A DNA stretch of 64,000 nucleotides from Mariniblastus sp. (GTDB lineage Bacteria > Planctomycetota > Planctomycetia > Pirellulales > Pirellulaceae), in the NCBI GenBank assembly GCA_029251085.1, contig JAQXDZ010000023.1, positions 62,001-126,000 on the forward strand. The letters are read 5' to 3'. The notes under the pieces were generated by a model. That model was not told the DNA's origin, ran no database searches, and saw nothing but the letters and a program-made list of their open reading frames with translations. Position numbers and translations under genes: made by a program. Within the stretch, counting starts at the first letter, position 1, and the number at the start of each line of letters is the position of its first letter. This document shows positions 19,387 through 28,811 of the stretch, in pieces.

Positions 19387-20361
19387 CTAGGCATAGCCGT
19401 TGGCTTGAAACCATTCCCACGCGTCTTGGAGACCGTCTTGCACGCTGCCGATCTGGTAGCCAAGTTCCCGCTTCGCTTTTTCGCTGTCGCAGTAGTGAAA
19501 AAGTTGCCCCATTCCAGTAGCCGCAGAGTTGATGGCTGGTTCACGCCCTTGGATTTTTCCAATCAAGTCTCCTGATATTCCAACCATGGCAGCTACCCAG
19601 TTTGGAAGTTTGATTTTTGGGGACCGGCATTGCATGACAGATGCCATTTGCTGAAACAACTCCAAGTAGCTCATGTTGACCCCGCCGAGGATGTATCGCT
19701 CGCCCGTATTGCCGTGCTTCAATGCGGAGATGACCCCATCGGCAACGTCACGTACATCGGCGACACAGCATCCACCTGCGGGGGCTAGAGGCATGAATTG
19801 TTTTTTTAGCGTGAGCATGATTTCCCCAGATGATGGCCGCCAGTCGTAGGGCCCGACCATATATCCGGGGTTTACGATAACGGCGTCGAGTCCATTGGCG
19901 ACCTCTAGAATTACTGCGGTCTCTGCTTCGCGTTTACTAACAACATAAGAGCATCCAGGTTTGGGTGGATTGAGGTGTGCTTCGGTGCCAAGCTGTGATT
20001 CAGTTGTCATTCCTAAAGCATCGATGGTGCTAATGTGTACCATGCGAATGTTTCGGCGGCGTGCCGCTTCCGCAATCCGAGAAGTTGCCTCAACATTAAT
20101 TTTGCGACTTAGCGCTAGTTTACTCCAGCCAATCTGAATCAGTGCTGCCGAGTGAATTACTGCATCAACATTTTCAAATGCGATTGATAAATCCTCGGGG
20201 GACTCAAAGTCAAGATTAACTGGTTCGTGAGGTATGTTGTCGAGCGATCTTCGATTGGACGAGTGACGGAGCGTCACAACGATGGAATGTCCTTGTTTAA
20301 CAAGAGATCTCGCAATATTGTTGCCAAGAAAACCAGTAGCGCCGGTAAGTAAAATTCTCAT
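19387..20361 (-). CDS. NAD(P)-dependent epimerase/reductase (extended SDR)
   Basis: Extended short-chain dehydrogenase/reductase, 324 residues. The Rossmann motif GATGFLGNNIA starts at residue 7. VIHSAALIQIGW and HISTIDALG follow, and the catalytic YVVSK (Tyr and Lys) is in place. NPGYMVGPYDWRPSSG is typical of the dihydroflavonol-4-reductase/HpnA-like branch of nucleoside-diphosphate-sugar epimerases. The substrate cannot be assigned: candidates are a sugar nucleotide or a hopanoid-type/sterol-like substrate. The divergent neighbour is the GNAT-like gene, followed by the ketoacyl-synthase-like gene, so a role in making an acylated lipid or polymer is possible but unproven. Confidence 0.85.
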   Translation of the reverse strand: MRILLTGATGFLGNNIARSLVKQGHSIVVTLRHSSNRRSLDNIPHEPVNLDFESPEDLSIAFENVDAVIHSAALIQIGWSKLALSRKINVEATSRIAEAARRRNIRMVHISTIDALGMTTESQLGTEAHLNPPKPGCSYVVSKREAETAVILEVANGLDAVIVNPGYMVGPYDWRPSSGEIMLTLKKQFMPLAPAGGCCVADVRDVADGVISALKHGNTGERYILGGVNMSYLELFQQMASVMQCRSPKIKLPNWVAAMVGISGDLIGKIQGREPAINSAATGMGQLFHYCDSEKAKRELGYQIGSVQDGLQDAWEWFQANGYA

Positions 20362-20533
20362 GTCTTAAATCGAAAAACGGAATAAAAGCTAAAGGTGATG
20401 GGGATTCGATCGATAAAGTTTATTTGATTGCCAATTTGCCTTATTTATCGCAGGAACCTGTCTGTTGAAGCGATCGACAAAGGAATACATTATAGCGAAA
20501 CTTATCCGGTACACCCGTTTTGAAAATGCTGTA

Positions 20534-21664
20534 ATGAACCACAATTCAATCTCAATTGAGCCCGTTACCAATCGTTCTCAGGAAAAGGCATTTATCCGGT
20601 TTCCATGGAAGTTGTACAAGGGCGATCCCAACTGGATTCCTCCCTTGATTGACAATACTCGGCAACTGCTCAATTACAAGCCTCATGCATTTTATGACAA
20701 CGCTGAGATACAGACATTTCTGGCAAAAAAGGACGGTGAGATAGTCGGGAGAATCGCGGCAATTATCGATCGTGCCCATAATGAATACCACAAAGAGCAG
20801 CGGGGGATGTTTGGTTTTTTTGAGTCAATTGACGATCAGGAAGTTGCCAACCTGCTATTTGATACCGCGAAAGCCTGGTTTGCCGAACGTGATATTTTCT
20901 TAATGAGAGGTCCCGCGAACCCCTCCCAGAATTACGAGTGGGGAATGTTAGTCGAGGGATTTCACACTCCTCCAACTTTCATGATGACGTATAACAAGCC
21001 CTACTATGGCGAGTTGGTAGAGGGATACGGTTTCGTCAAGTCACAGGATTTGTACGCGTTTTTAGGGCATGTTGATATGCTCAGTGAGCTGGATCCAAAA
21101 TTGATGTTTATCGCGGAAGAGGCGAGAAAGCGATTCAACGTCGACGTACGTCCAATTGATAAAAAACGATTTCGGGAGGACGTCGATAACTTTTTAGACA
21201 TCTATAACGCCGCGCTTCCCGGTCAGTGGGGGTTCACTCCGATGTCCGCTGGCGAATTGAAGGCGACTGCCGGAGGGCTCAAGCAGTTGATCGTTTCGGA
21301 AATGACAACGATCGCAGAGGTTGAAGGGAGACCGGTTGGAGTCGTTTTTGGGTTACTGGATTACAACCCAATCATCAAGAAAATTGACGGTCGTTTGTTT
21401 CCATTTGGGTTTTTGAGGATTTTATTCGGTCGCAAGAAGATTAAAAAGATCCGGCTTATTAGTACCAATGTGATCCCGGAATACCAACGTTGGGGACTTG
21501 GGTTAGTCTTGATGAATCGCTTGGTTCCAGACGTACTGAAGTGGGGCATTCAAGAGGCAGAGTTTTCCTGGGTGCTCGAGTCGAACAAGCTTTCGCGGGG
21601 AACACTTGAGCGTGGTGGCGTGAAAAGAGACAAGACTTATCGAATATATGACTTTGAGCCGTAG
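20534..21664 (+). CDS. GNAT-like acyltransferase family protein
   Basis: 376 residues from the ATG at 20534; a TTG at 20465 in the same frame would add 23 residues with poor composition. The N-terminal part (PWKLYKGDPNWIPPLIDN) and RGPANPSQNYEWGMLVEGF are typical of a conserved bacterial family of about 370-400 residues that ends in a GNAT-like acetyltransferase fold. The last 100 residues have the acyl-CoA-binding pattern (IPEYQRWGLGLVLMNRLVP) and VLESNKLSRGTLERGG. The substrate is unknown. It lies about 150 bases upstream of the ketoacyl-synthase-like gene in the same direction and may be co-transcribed with it. Confidence 0.75.
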   Translation: MNHNSISIEPVTNRSQEKAFIRFPWKLYKGDPNWIPPLIDNTRQLLNYKPHAFYDNAEIQTFLAKKDGEIVGRIAAIIDRAHNEYHKEQRGMFGFFESIDDQEVANLLFDTAKAWFAERDIFLMRGPANPSQNYEWGMLVEGFHTPPTFMMTYNKPYYGELVEGYGFVKSQDLYAFLGHVDMLSELDPKLMFIAEEARKRFNVDVRPIDKKRFREDVDNFLDIYNAALPGQWGFTPMSAGELKATAGGLKQLIVSEMTTIAEVEGRPVGVVFGLLDYNPIIKKIDGRLFPFGFLRILFGRKKIKKIRLISTNVIPEYQRWGLGLVLMNRLVPDVLKWGIQEAEFSWVLESNKLSRGTLERGGVKRDKTYRIYDFEP

Positions 21665-21811
21665 TTTTTTCTAGTTTTTTCAGGACTTTCTTATTTGTTG
21701 AATCGCTGCAGATCGAATTTATGTAGAGTTGCGGATTCGCTCGCCGGTCTTTCTGGGGTACCGTGCCGCTGTTTAAATTATCGATTTGTTTCGCTGTCCA
21801 AGTTATCCTGA

Positions 21812-23065
21812 ATGAATTCAAATCGAGAAGTTGTAATCACCGGTGTTGGCGTTGTCTCGTCGATTGGAATTGGAATTGAGTCGTTCTGGGATTCACTAAT
21901 TTCGGGCGCGAGCGGAGTTTCGGTGCGAGATCCGTTTGCGGAATCGAACACTCCCTTTCGAATTGCCGCCCCCGTACGAGGGTTTGACGCCAAGCAGTTT
22001 GTAAAACCGAGAAAAGCAATCAAAATTATGTGCGCGCCGATTCAATTTGGGTGCGCTGCGGCGGCGATGGCAATTGACCATGCCGGAATTGATCGAGATT
22101 CCCTTGATGCTGACAGGGTCGGGACCGTTTTTGGGACGGAGACCTTCTTCGCTGATCCTGCGGAAGTCGCCGACGTCTTTCGAAAGTGTACGGTCGACAA
22201 AGATTACCAGCATGATCGTTGGGGGGAATTTGCCGTTCGCGAAATTCAACCGCTGTGGATGTTAAAGTATCTTCCCAATATGGCTGCCTCCCATATTTCG
22301 ATCGCTCTCGATGCACGCGGCCCTAGTAACTCTATTTGTCAGGGGGAGGTGTCCGGTTTGTTGGCTTTAATTGAAGCCGCTGATCTGATACGCCGTAACG
22401 CAGTGGATGTCGTCTTGACGGGCGGTACGGGATCTCAAATGGCGTTGACGGCAATGCTCTGTCGCGGCGCGGGGCAACTAACAAAACAAGTGGCTGATCC
22501 GGAAAGAGCTTCCCGCCCGTTTGATGGCTCCCGCGATGGGATGGTCGTTGGCGAGGGAGCGGGGGCGTTGGTTTTGGAGTCTGCGGAGCATGCCAAGGCA
22601 AGGGGAGCAACTCCGTTGGCAACGGTTGCCGGTTGGTCTCGATCTTATCGAAACGCAAACAGCGATGAGTTTGAAACGGCGATTGGAGATAACTATCGGG
22701 CTGCCCTGCGCCACGCGGACCTATTACCTGAGTCAGTTGATCTGATAAACGCGAACGCCTCGGGAAGCGTTCAGGGGGATCGAGATGAAGCGTTAGCGAT
22801 TAATCGCGTTTTTGGTGCGGACACGCCCGTTGTCGCTCATAAAAGTAATTTCGGAAATGTGGGTCCCGGCACTTCGACCATCGAGTTGATCGGTGGCGTG
22901 CTTTCCAAGCAGTTCGGGATTTGCCCAGCGACCATTAATTGTGAAAATCTCGATCCTGATTTTCAAATCAATGTCCAGTCAGAGACGACACCATTAAAGT
23001 CGGATGTCATCCTTAAATCGAGCTTTTCTTCGACTGGCCAGATTGCCTCCGTTGTTTTGCGGTAA
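21812..23065 (+). CDS. Ketoacyl synthase-like protein lacking catalytic Cys-His-His (CLF-like)
   Basis: Thiolase-fold protein of the FabF/KAS II family, 417 residues. Length and framework motifs are those of a complete enzyme: ITGVGVVSSIGIG, ASRPFDGSRDGMVVGEGAGALVLE, and NPD-equivalent ENLDPDFQI. All three active-site residues are replaced: the nucleophile position is Glu179 (GPSNSICQGEVSG), the first His is Asn315 (INANASGS), and the second is Asn349 (KSNFGN); the conserved Lys of KSxxGH is kept. The gatekeeper GFGG loop reads SFSSTGQ. It therefore cannot condense acyl chains by the usual mechanism and resembles chain-length-factor subunits, which pair with an active synthase. No active KAS II partner is adjacent. 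Convergent with queA. Confidence 0.85.
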   Translation: MNSNREVVITGVGVVSSIGIGIESFWDSLISGASGVSVRDPFAESNTPFRIAAPVRGFDAKQFVKPRKAIKIMCAPIQFGCAAAAMAIDHAGIDRDSLDADRVGTVFGTETFFADPAEVADVFRKCTVDKDYQHDRWGEFAVREIQPLWMLKYLPNMAASHISIALDARGPSNSICQGEVSGLLALIEAADLIRRNAVDVVLTGGTGSQMALTAMLCRGAGQLTKQVADPERASRPFDGSRDGMVVGEGAGALVLESAEHAKARGATPLATVAGWSRSYRNANSDEFETAIGDNYRAALRHADLLPESVDLINANASGSVQGDRDEALAINRVFGADTPVVAHKSNFGNVGPGTSTIELIGGVLSKQFGICPATINCENLDPDFQINVQSETTPLKSDVILKSSFSSTGQIASVVLR

Positions 23066-23122
23066 TCGCTAACCTGTGCGATCCATTTTTGAGCAAAAAT
23101 AAATGCTTAAGCTTAACGAGAT

Positions 23123-24196
23123 CTAGGTGATTAACATCGCGTCGCCATAACTAAAGAAGCGATATTTCTCCTCAATTGCTGCTTGGTAAGCCTGTTGCAT
23201 CAATTCGTCACCGCCAAACGTTCGGATCATCACAAGCAAGGTGCTGCGCGGCAAGTGGAAGTTGGTAAGTAGGCCATCGACTGATTTAAATTGGTACGGT
23301 GGACGGATGAACAGCTCTGTTTCGCCTGCCCACGGTTTCAGCGTTCCATCACTCGCTGCAGTTTCAAGCACTCGGACGCTGGTTGTTCCGACCGCGATTA
23401 CCCTACCGCCATTTGCTTTGGTTTGTTGGATCCGGGTAACTGACTTTTCATCGATAGAACCACGTTCGAAGTGCATTTGATGATCAGCAAGATTGTCGAC
23501 GGAGACAGGACGGAATGTTCCAATGCCGACGTGGAGTGTGACTTGAGCAATTTTGACTCCATTATCGATGAGTTTCGATAAAAGTGGCTTCGTCAAATGC
23601 AGGCCTGCCGTGGGGGCGGCAACCGCGCCTGCTTCTTTTGCGAAGACAGTCTGATAGTTTTTTAAATCGGCATCGACCATGTTGCCAGACCGAATGTAAT
23701 TCGGCAAAGGCACACGGCCAATAAGATCAAGTGTGTCTTCGGTCGTTTCGTCTGTATGAGGGCGAACAACCCAAGAGCCGTCTTCCAGACGGGAGACAAG
23801 TTCGAGTTGAAGCCGTTCGGTTCCGTGTCTGTCTTGCAAGGTAATCATTTCGCCCGGTTTCGCCTTGCCGCGAGTCTTGCACAGAACCCGCCAGTTTCCA
23901 TTGGAATCGGCTTCTAAAAACAAGCCTTGCCAGCGCCCTTTGGTAAGCGTTCGAAAGCCAACGAGTTTGGCTGGGACAACTTTGGTGTTGTTCAGCACCA
24001 GGCAATCACCGGGATTGATCAGTTGGTCGAGGTCGCGGATGTGTCGATGGTCAATTTCACTTTGGCCTCGATTGACGGTCAATAACCGCGCATCCTCGCG
24101 ATTGTCTAGCGGATTTTGGGCGATTAGCTCTTTGGGTAAATCGTAATCGTAATAATCGGCGTGGTGGAAGCGATCGAGATCCGTTTCAGCACTCAT
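23123..24196 (-). CDS. queA: tRNA preQ1 ribosyltransferase-isomerase QueA
   Basis: S-adenosylmethionine:tRNA ribosyltransferase-isomerase, 357 residues, the usual length. It transfers the ribosyl group of SAM to preQ1-modified tRNA to form epoxyqueuosine, the substrate of QueG. Recognisable motifs: YDYDLPKELIAQNPLDNR, CLVLNNTKVVPAKL, AAPTAGLHLT, HVGIGTFRPV, GTTSVRVLE and LLTNFHLPRSTLLVM. The protein is cytoplasmic. It is convergent with the ketoacyl-synthase-like gene (57 bases between stops) and is followed upstream by a 387-base gap. Together with queG it shows that this organism makes queuosine. Confidence 0.97.
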   Translation of the reverse strand: MSAETDLDRFHHADYYDYDLPKELIAQNPLDNREDARLLTVNRGQSEIDHRHIRDLDQLINPGDCLVLNNTKVVPAKLVGFRTLTKGRWQGLFLEADSNGNWRVLCKTRGKAKPGEMITLQDRHGTERLQLELVSRLEDGSWVVRPHTDETTEDTLDLIGRVPLPNYIRSGNMVDADLKNYQTVFAKEAGAVAAPTAGLHLTKPLLSKLIDNGVKIAQVTLHVGIGTFRPVSVDNLADHQMHFERGSIDEKSVTRIQQTKANGGRVIAVGTTSVRVLETAASDGTLKPWAGETELFIRPPYQFKSVDGLLTNFHLPRSTLLVMIRTFGGDELMQQAYQAAIEEKYRFFSYGDAMLIT

Positions 24197-24583
24197 AATG
24201 GTTTCGTCTTTAAAATAACGCGTTTTTCAGGATCTACGTTTTAAGGTTTTTTTGTTTAGTGCAGTAGGGCAAACAACTGCGTCCGGTCTTTTTTATAAAA
24301 ACTGAAGGGTTCATTTCGGTATTAGGCGATGCCGTCGTTTGGCCCCTCTCGGATGGCAGTCAGCTCTGAACGTCTGTTTTAAAGATTGGTTGGGGCCACT
24401 AATGAGCTCGTCTCTAGCGCCGGGATGAATGGCGGTATGGCAATTAGTACGTTACCCTCTATAAACCAGACGAGATTCATTCCCGACTGGTAAGAGATCA
24501 GAACTTAGAATGAAGCCTAGCTATTTCCAGCTGAATTTCTCCGGCCTACTTGGTAGGGCGTCGTTGACCGATTCCCGTGGCGA
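24197..24583. other. Intergenic gap without a supported feature
   Basis: A 387-base stretch between queA and the glycosyltransferase gene, both on the minus strand. It should contain the queA promoter. I see no RNA gene, no strong hairpin with a U-tract and no credible reading frame on either strand. Confidence 0.5.
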
Positions 24584-25582
24584 TTAAGCAACTTTACGCG
24601 GAAGCGAAATGATATCGGCAGGCTGGAAATTGACGAGATTGCGAATCTGATAATTCGTCCGCTTTTCGTGTGTGTAATAGATTCTCGCACAGACTTCGCC
24701 AATCAGTCCAAGACTGAAAAACTGCACGCTCAAAATTGCGGATAAAATACCCATTAGCAAAAATGGGTTGCCCGTCATATCGACCCCGGAAAATATCTTC
24801 ATCAACACAGCGGTGGTGCATGACACCATGCCGGCGCCGCCAATCCACAAGCCCAGTTTGCCAAAGAGCTTCATCGGGCTTGAAAAGTATTTCAACATAT
24901 ATTTGACGGTAATTAAATCGAGAACAACACGGAATGTTCTCCCGATTCCATATTTGGTCTCACCGAATTGACGTGCCCGATGATTGGTGACGACTTCGAC
25001 ACTTTTCGCCCCGAGTTGGTGGGCAAGGATAGGAATAAAACGGTGCATCTCACCATATAATTCGATTTGCTGGGCAATTTCAGAACGCATCGCTTTCAGC
25101 GTACAGCCAAGATCGTGGATGGGAAATTCAGTTACCTTGGAAATTAGCCAATTCGCTATCCGCGAAGGAATTTTTCGACTCAGGAGTTTATCTTTGCGAT
25201 CTTTTCGCCACCCATGCACAAGATCGAAACCATCATCCAATTTGTCCAACATCATCGGAATATCGTTGGGATCATTTTGGAGATCGCCATCAATGGTTAC
25301 CAGATAATCACCTGTGGCATTTTGGATTCCCGCATGCATGGCTGCTGTTTGGCCATAGTTTCTACGAAAGACTACTAATTTAACCCGCTCGTCTTTTTCT
25401 GCTACTTGCTCGAGCTTAGCCGTCGTTCCGTCAATGCTTCCGTCATCGACGAGAACGATTTCGAATGGGCGTTGTTGAGATTGCAAGGCTTCAAGCAGCT
25501 CGTGATACATCAAATCGACATTATCGATTTCGTTGTAGACAGGAACGATGACGGAAACGAGCGGCAATGGAGTTTGATTCAT
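24584..25582 (-). CDS. Family 2 glycosyltransferase with two C-terminal membrane helices
   Basis: GT-A fold transferase, 332 residues, of the GtrB/ArnC/dolichol-phosphate mannosyltransferase group. SVIVPVYNEIDNV, EIVLVDDGSIDGT, VTIDGDLQNDPNDIP (the DxD-type metal-binding acidic residues) and GCTLKAMRSE are all present. RARQFGETKYGIGRTFRV is the conserved C-terminal catalytic region. Two membrane helices (LWIGGAGMVSCTTAVLM and ILSAILSVQFFSLGLIGEV) follow. The family moves a sugar from a nucleotide donor to polyprenyl phosphate on the cytoplasmic face. Donor and final product cannot be told from sequence. It is transcribed alone, divergent from the duplicated secreted protein. Confidence 0.92.
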   Translation of the reverse strand: MNQTPLPLVSVIVPVYNEIDNVDLMYHELLEALQSQQRPFEIVLVDDGSIDGTTAKLEQVAEKDERVKLVVFRRNYGQTAAMHAGIQNATGDYLVTIDGDLQNDPNDIPMMLDKLDDGFDLVHGWRKDRKDKLLSRKIPSRIANWLISKVTEFPIHDLGCTLKAMRSEIAQQIELYGEMHRFIPILAHQLGAKSVEVVTNHRARQFGETKYGIGRTFRVVLDLITVKYMLKYFSSPMKLFGKLGLWIGGAGMVSCTTAVLMKIFSGVDMTGNPFLLMGILSAILSVQFFSLGLIGEVCARIYYTHEKRTNYQIRNLVNFQPADIISLPRKVA

Positions 25583-25800
25583 GGCATTGCAGATAAATGA
25601 TTTTGTGACGCCGGAGGTTAAGCAATCTGGCTTTTTTTTACAATGTCGTTCCTGTCGTTGGGAATCAGTTACGCCGGAGTCTGGTCTCCCCGCAAGTGCT
25701 AGCAGGTGTGGTCATCTTGTCGTTTTCACTCGGATTCCTTAATCAAGTCTTTCTGAACGGGGATGTTTTTTAAGTTAGTTGGATTCCGAAGGGTGACGTT

Positions 25801-26493
25801 ATGAAGGTCTGGTTTTTAGTTGGGATTGCATTCTTCGGATTTTCCTTTGAAGTGACTTCCATTGGGCAGGAGTCAGTCGCTCAGGCGTCGGCAGTTAGTC
25901 AGTCCAATCCAAGTGCAACGAAATCGTTGGTACCGGCGAAATCTGTTAAATCAAGCATGATGAAAATGGGGTATCGAGTAGAGGCGTGGAAAACTCTTCA
26001 TTCGAGTACGGCAGAAGAAGCGGAGCAGTCGATCGCGACCCTTGAAAAGATTGGTTGTGAGGTCAAAACTCAAAAACACGGTAGCCATATTGATGTAATT
26101 TATCGTTGTGTTGATTGGCGATCGATGAAATTATCAAGCTCTCAGTTGGTAGATCAGTGGTCGCGTTGGTGTAAGGACCGAGGGATGGAGACGGTGTTAG
26201 TGAACCCTCCGTCGGAGACCAAACAGCCGACCGTTCGTTTTCGAATGATAACGTCCCGAACAGTGCACTTGCATGACGAAGCTAAGGCCAAGCAGATCAT
26301 AAATACTCTCAGATTGATTGGCTGTGAGGTCGAGACCAAGAGTCACGGGAATCATCTGGACGCCACATTTTCATGTCCAGATTGGCTGACCATTGAACTA
26401 GCCGACGAGCCACAGGCGCACGCATGGCAAAATTGGTTAAACGGCAGCGGTTTCGAAACACAACATACACACGTCAAGAAACTGCTGAATTAA
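25801..26493 (+). CDS. Secreted protein with two internal tandem repeats, unknown function
   Basis: 230 residues with an N-terminal signal peptide (MKVWFLVGIAFFGFSFEVTS). Two copies of a roughly 75-residue unit follow, about residues 58-135 and 145-225. Each has the pattern of a Thr/His start, EA...I.TL..IGCEV.T..HG.H.D...C.DW, then a W..W...G.ET end (for example IGCEVKTQKHGSHIDV versus IGCEVETKSHGNHLDA). This is an internal duplication. The two Cys, His and Trp residues of each unit are conserved, suggesting a disulphide or metal-binding small domain. No family is recognised. It ends 21 bases before the M50 gene, so the two are probably one transcript, which suggests the M50 protein and this exported protein work together. 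Confidence 0.75.
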   Translation: MKVWFLVGIAFFGFSFEVTSIGQESVAQASAVSQSNPSATKSLVPAKSVKSSMMKMGYRVEAWKTLHSSTAEEAEQSIATLEKIGCEVKTQKHGSHIDVIYRCVDWRSMKLSSSQLVDQWSRWCKDRGMETVLVNPPSETKQPTVRFRMITSRTVHLHDEAKAKQIINTLRLIGCEVETKSHGNHLDATFSCPDWLTIELADEPQAHAWQNWLNGSGFETQHTHVKKLLN

Positions 26494-26514
26494 TAGAAAC
26501 TGGAGTTCTATTTT

Positions 26515-28764
26515 ATGTTGCCGACGTCCGGGAAAGGTCCTCATGCCGCAACAACGATCGCTGGGCGACCGTTGCCAATGCATACACGCACCGACGTCAC
26601 CGTTCAGCATCAGCAATTTCAGGGACGAGACTGTGTTGTCATCAAAGATCCATTAACGATGAAGTACTATCGTTTCGAAGAAGAAGAATACATGCTCTTT
26701 GGGTTGCTTGATGGGCAGACCAGTTTGGAAACGGTGAAGGCAGAGTTTGACGCGCGTTTCACTCCGCAGAAGATCACCATTCAGGAGATCTATCAATTCG
26801 TAAGTATGCTTCATCGCAACTCGCTGCTAATTTCTGATGCACCCTTCCAAGGGCACGAGCTTTCAAAACGCGGTCGGGAGAATCGGAAGCAGGAACGATT
26901 TCAATCGTTAACCAATGTGCTGGCGATTCGTTATCGAGGATTTGATCCAGACCGCTTGTTAGGTTGGTTAAACGGTTACCTAGGTTGGTTTTTTTCAGCT
27001 CCGGCATTGGTTGCGACCTTGCTCTTGTGGTTGGCAGCCATGATCTTGGTTTTTACCCAGTTCGAAACGTTTCAAAATAAACTACCCTCCTTTGCGAGTT
27101 TTTTCGCTTCGAGTAATTGGTTCTGGTTGGCACTGGTGTTAGCCGTTACGAAAGTTTTTCACGAGTTTGGACATGGGTTAGCTTGTAAGCGGTACGGGGG
27201 AGAGTGCCATGAGATGGGGGTGATGCTCCTGGTGTTGACTCCCTGTCTTTACGTGAACGTAAGCGATTCCTGGCTGCTTACCAATAAGTGGAAGCGGGCC
27301 ATGATCGCGGCCGCTGGGATTTATGTTGAATTCATTTTGGCATCGATTGCGGTATTTGTCTGGTGGTTCAGTCAGCCTGGTTTGGTAAATCAACTCGCGC
27401 TCAATGTTATTTTTATTTGCTCAGTAAGTACGGTTTTGTTTAATGCGAATCCCCTACTTCGATACGATGGCTATTATGTCCTTTCTGATCTAATAGAGAT
27501 TCCCAATCTCCGCGCTAAGGCGACTGCTATTTTGCAACGTGCCTGCGGATCCATGTTTTTAGGGATGGAAACGCGGCCGGATCCATTTTTACCTGCCCGT
27601 AAGAAATGGTTTTTCGCCGTTTACAGTGTCGCGGCCGCGTTGTATCGATGGCTGATTACATTTTCGATTTTCTGGTTTGTTTATCGCTTGCTTGAGCCGT
27701 ATGGATTTAAGTTGGTTGGACAGTTAATTGCCCTTTCGGCAATCTATGGGTTAGTGGGTATGCCGCTGGTTAATCTTTTTCGTTTCTTTGTGGTTCCCGG
27801 GAGATTAGGCGTGATCAAACGAGCAAACGTAATTACCTCGGCGGTTGGGTTTGGAGTTCTCTTGCTGGGTGTGCTCGCATTTCCTTTGCCGCATTACGTT
27901 CACTGCAAGTTCTACGTTCAACCTCAGAACGCGAGGAATATTTATGTCGACGTTGAGGGGATTCTCAGCGAGGTAGATGTCGAAGCGAATGTTTATGTTC
28001 AAGAAGGCCAGAGACTAATAGAACTAACCAGTAAACAGCTCGACGTGCAATTGGCTGGTATGCAAACGCACCTCGCCACCTCGTATGTTCGCTTGGAAAA
28101 TATCCGGCAATCGGAAGCATTGAACGCGGCATTTTCCCAAGGCCGGCAGTCCGCGGAGGTTGCAGTTCAGGCTTCTAATGCAAGTTATGAGCGGAAGCTG
28201 ATGGATCGGGAAAGGTTGTCGATTCGAGCTCCAATTTCTGGTTTTCTAATCGCTCCGCAAAGGGTGCGGGCACAGGATGATGATCGGGAGACACTCGGCA
28301 ACTGGAACGGCACGCCTCTGGATCAGAAAAATATTGGAGCGTATCTCAAGTCCGGAACTTTTGTTGGACAGGTTGTGCCGGACTTGGGGAAAATGGAAGC
28401 TGTTTTGGTTGTCGATCAATCAGAGATCGAATTTATTCAACAGCAGCAGCAGGTTGAGTTATGTTTGAATCAAATTCCCGGAACCATTTTTCATTCAGCG
28501 ACTGACCGGATCTCGCCTAGCGAGCTTGTTGAGTTGCCTCCGTCGTTATCCGGGAAACATGGTGGTAGTATTGTTGCCGAATCCGATAGCGAAGGACGTT
28601 TAGTTCCTGTGAGTACAAAATATCGGGTTAGTGTTCCGCTTGCCAATTCAGAGCGCACAATCCTGCCAGGGAGTACCGGTAGCGCCAAAGTGCGTGTTGG
28701 TTCTAAGACGATTGGGCAACGATTTGTTCGTCTCTTTAACGAGACGTTTCAATTCGAATTGTAA
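26515..28764 (+). CDS. PqqD-like / M50 peptidase / HlyD-like fused membrane protein
   Basis: 749 residues with three parts. The N-terminal 110 residues resemble a PqqD-type domain (YRFEEEEYMLFGLLDG). The middle is a multi-helix M50 site-2 protease-like core with HEFGH at residues 216-220 and the second metal ligand Asp318 in NANPLLRYDGYYV. The end is a biotin/lipoyl plus HlyD membrane-fusion module with a coiled coil (VEGILSEVDVEANVYVQEGQ and RAPISGFLIAPQ). The M50/HlyD fusion is a planctomycete-type architecture, thought to act in peptide or protein export; cargo and protease activity are unproven. Known M50-HlyD clusters have separate HlyD or RND partner genes, but none is adjacent here. 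It follows the duplicated secreted protein at a distance of 21 bases. Confidence 0.88.
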   Translation: MLPTSGKGPHAATTIAGRPLPMHTRTDVTVQHQQFQGRDCVVIKDPLTMKYYRFEEEEYMLFGLLDGQTSLETVKAEFDARFTPQKITIQEIYQFVSMLHRNSLLISDAPFQGHELSKRGRENRKQERFQSLTNVLAIRYRGFDPDRLLGWLNGYLGWFFSAPALVATLLLWLAAMILVFTQFETFQNKLPSFASFFASSNWFWLALVLAVTKVFHEFGHGLACKRYGGECHEMGVMLLVLTPCLYVNVSDSWLLTNKWKRAMIAAAGIYVEFILASIAVFVWWFSQPGLVNQLALNVIFICSVSTVLFNANPLLRYDGYYVLSDLIEIPNLRAKATAILQRACGSMFLGMETRPDPFLPARKKWFFAVYSVAAALYRWLITFSIFWFVYRLLEPYGFKLVGQLIALSAIYGLVGMPLVNLFRFFVVPGRLGVIKRANVITSAVGFGVLLLGVLAFPLPHYVHCKFYVQPQNARNIYVDVEGILSEVDVEANVYVQEGQRLIELTSKQLDVQLAGMQTHLATSYVRLENIRQSEALNAAFSQGRQSAEVAVQASNASYERKLMDRERLSIRAPISGFLIAPQRVRAQDDDRETLGNWNGTPLDQKNIGAYLKSGTFVGQVVPDLGKMEAVLVVDQSEIEFIQQQQQVELCLNQIPGTIFHSATDRISPSELVELPPSLSGKHGGSIVAESDSEGRLVPVSTKYRVSVPLANSERTILPGSTGSAKVRVGSKTIGQRFVRLFNETFQFEL

Positions 28765-28811
28765 TGGCTGGCCTTCCCTAGAGCTTGTTGTCTACGGTGT
28801 CGGCAAACTTT

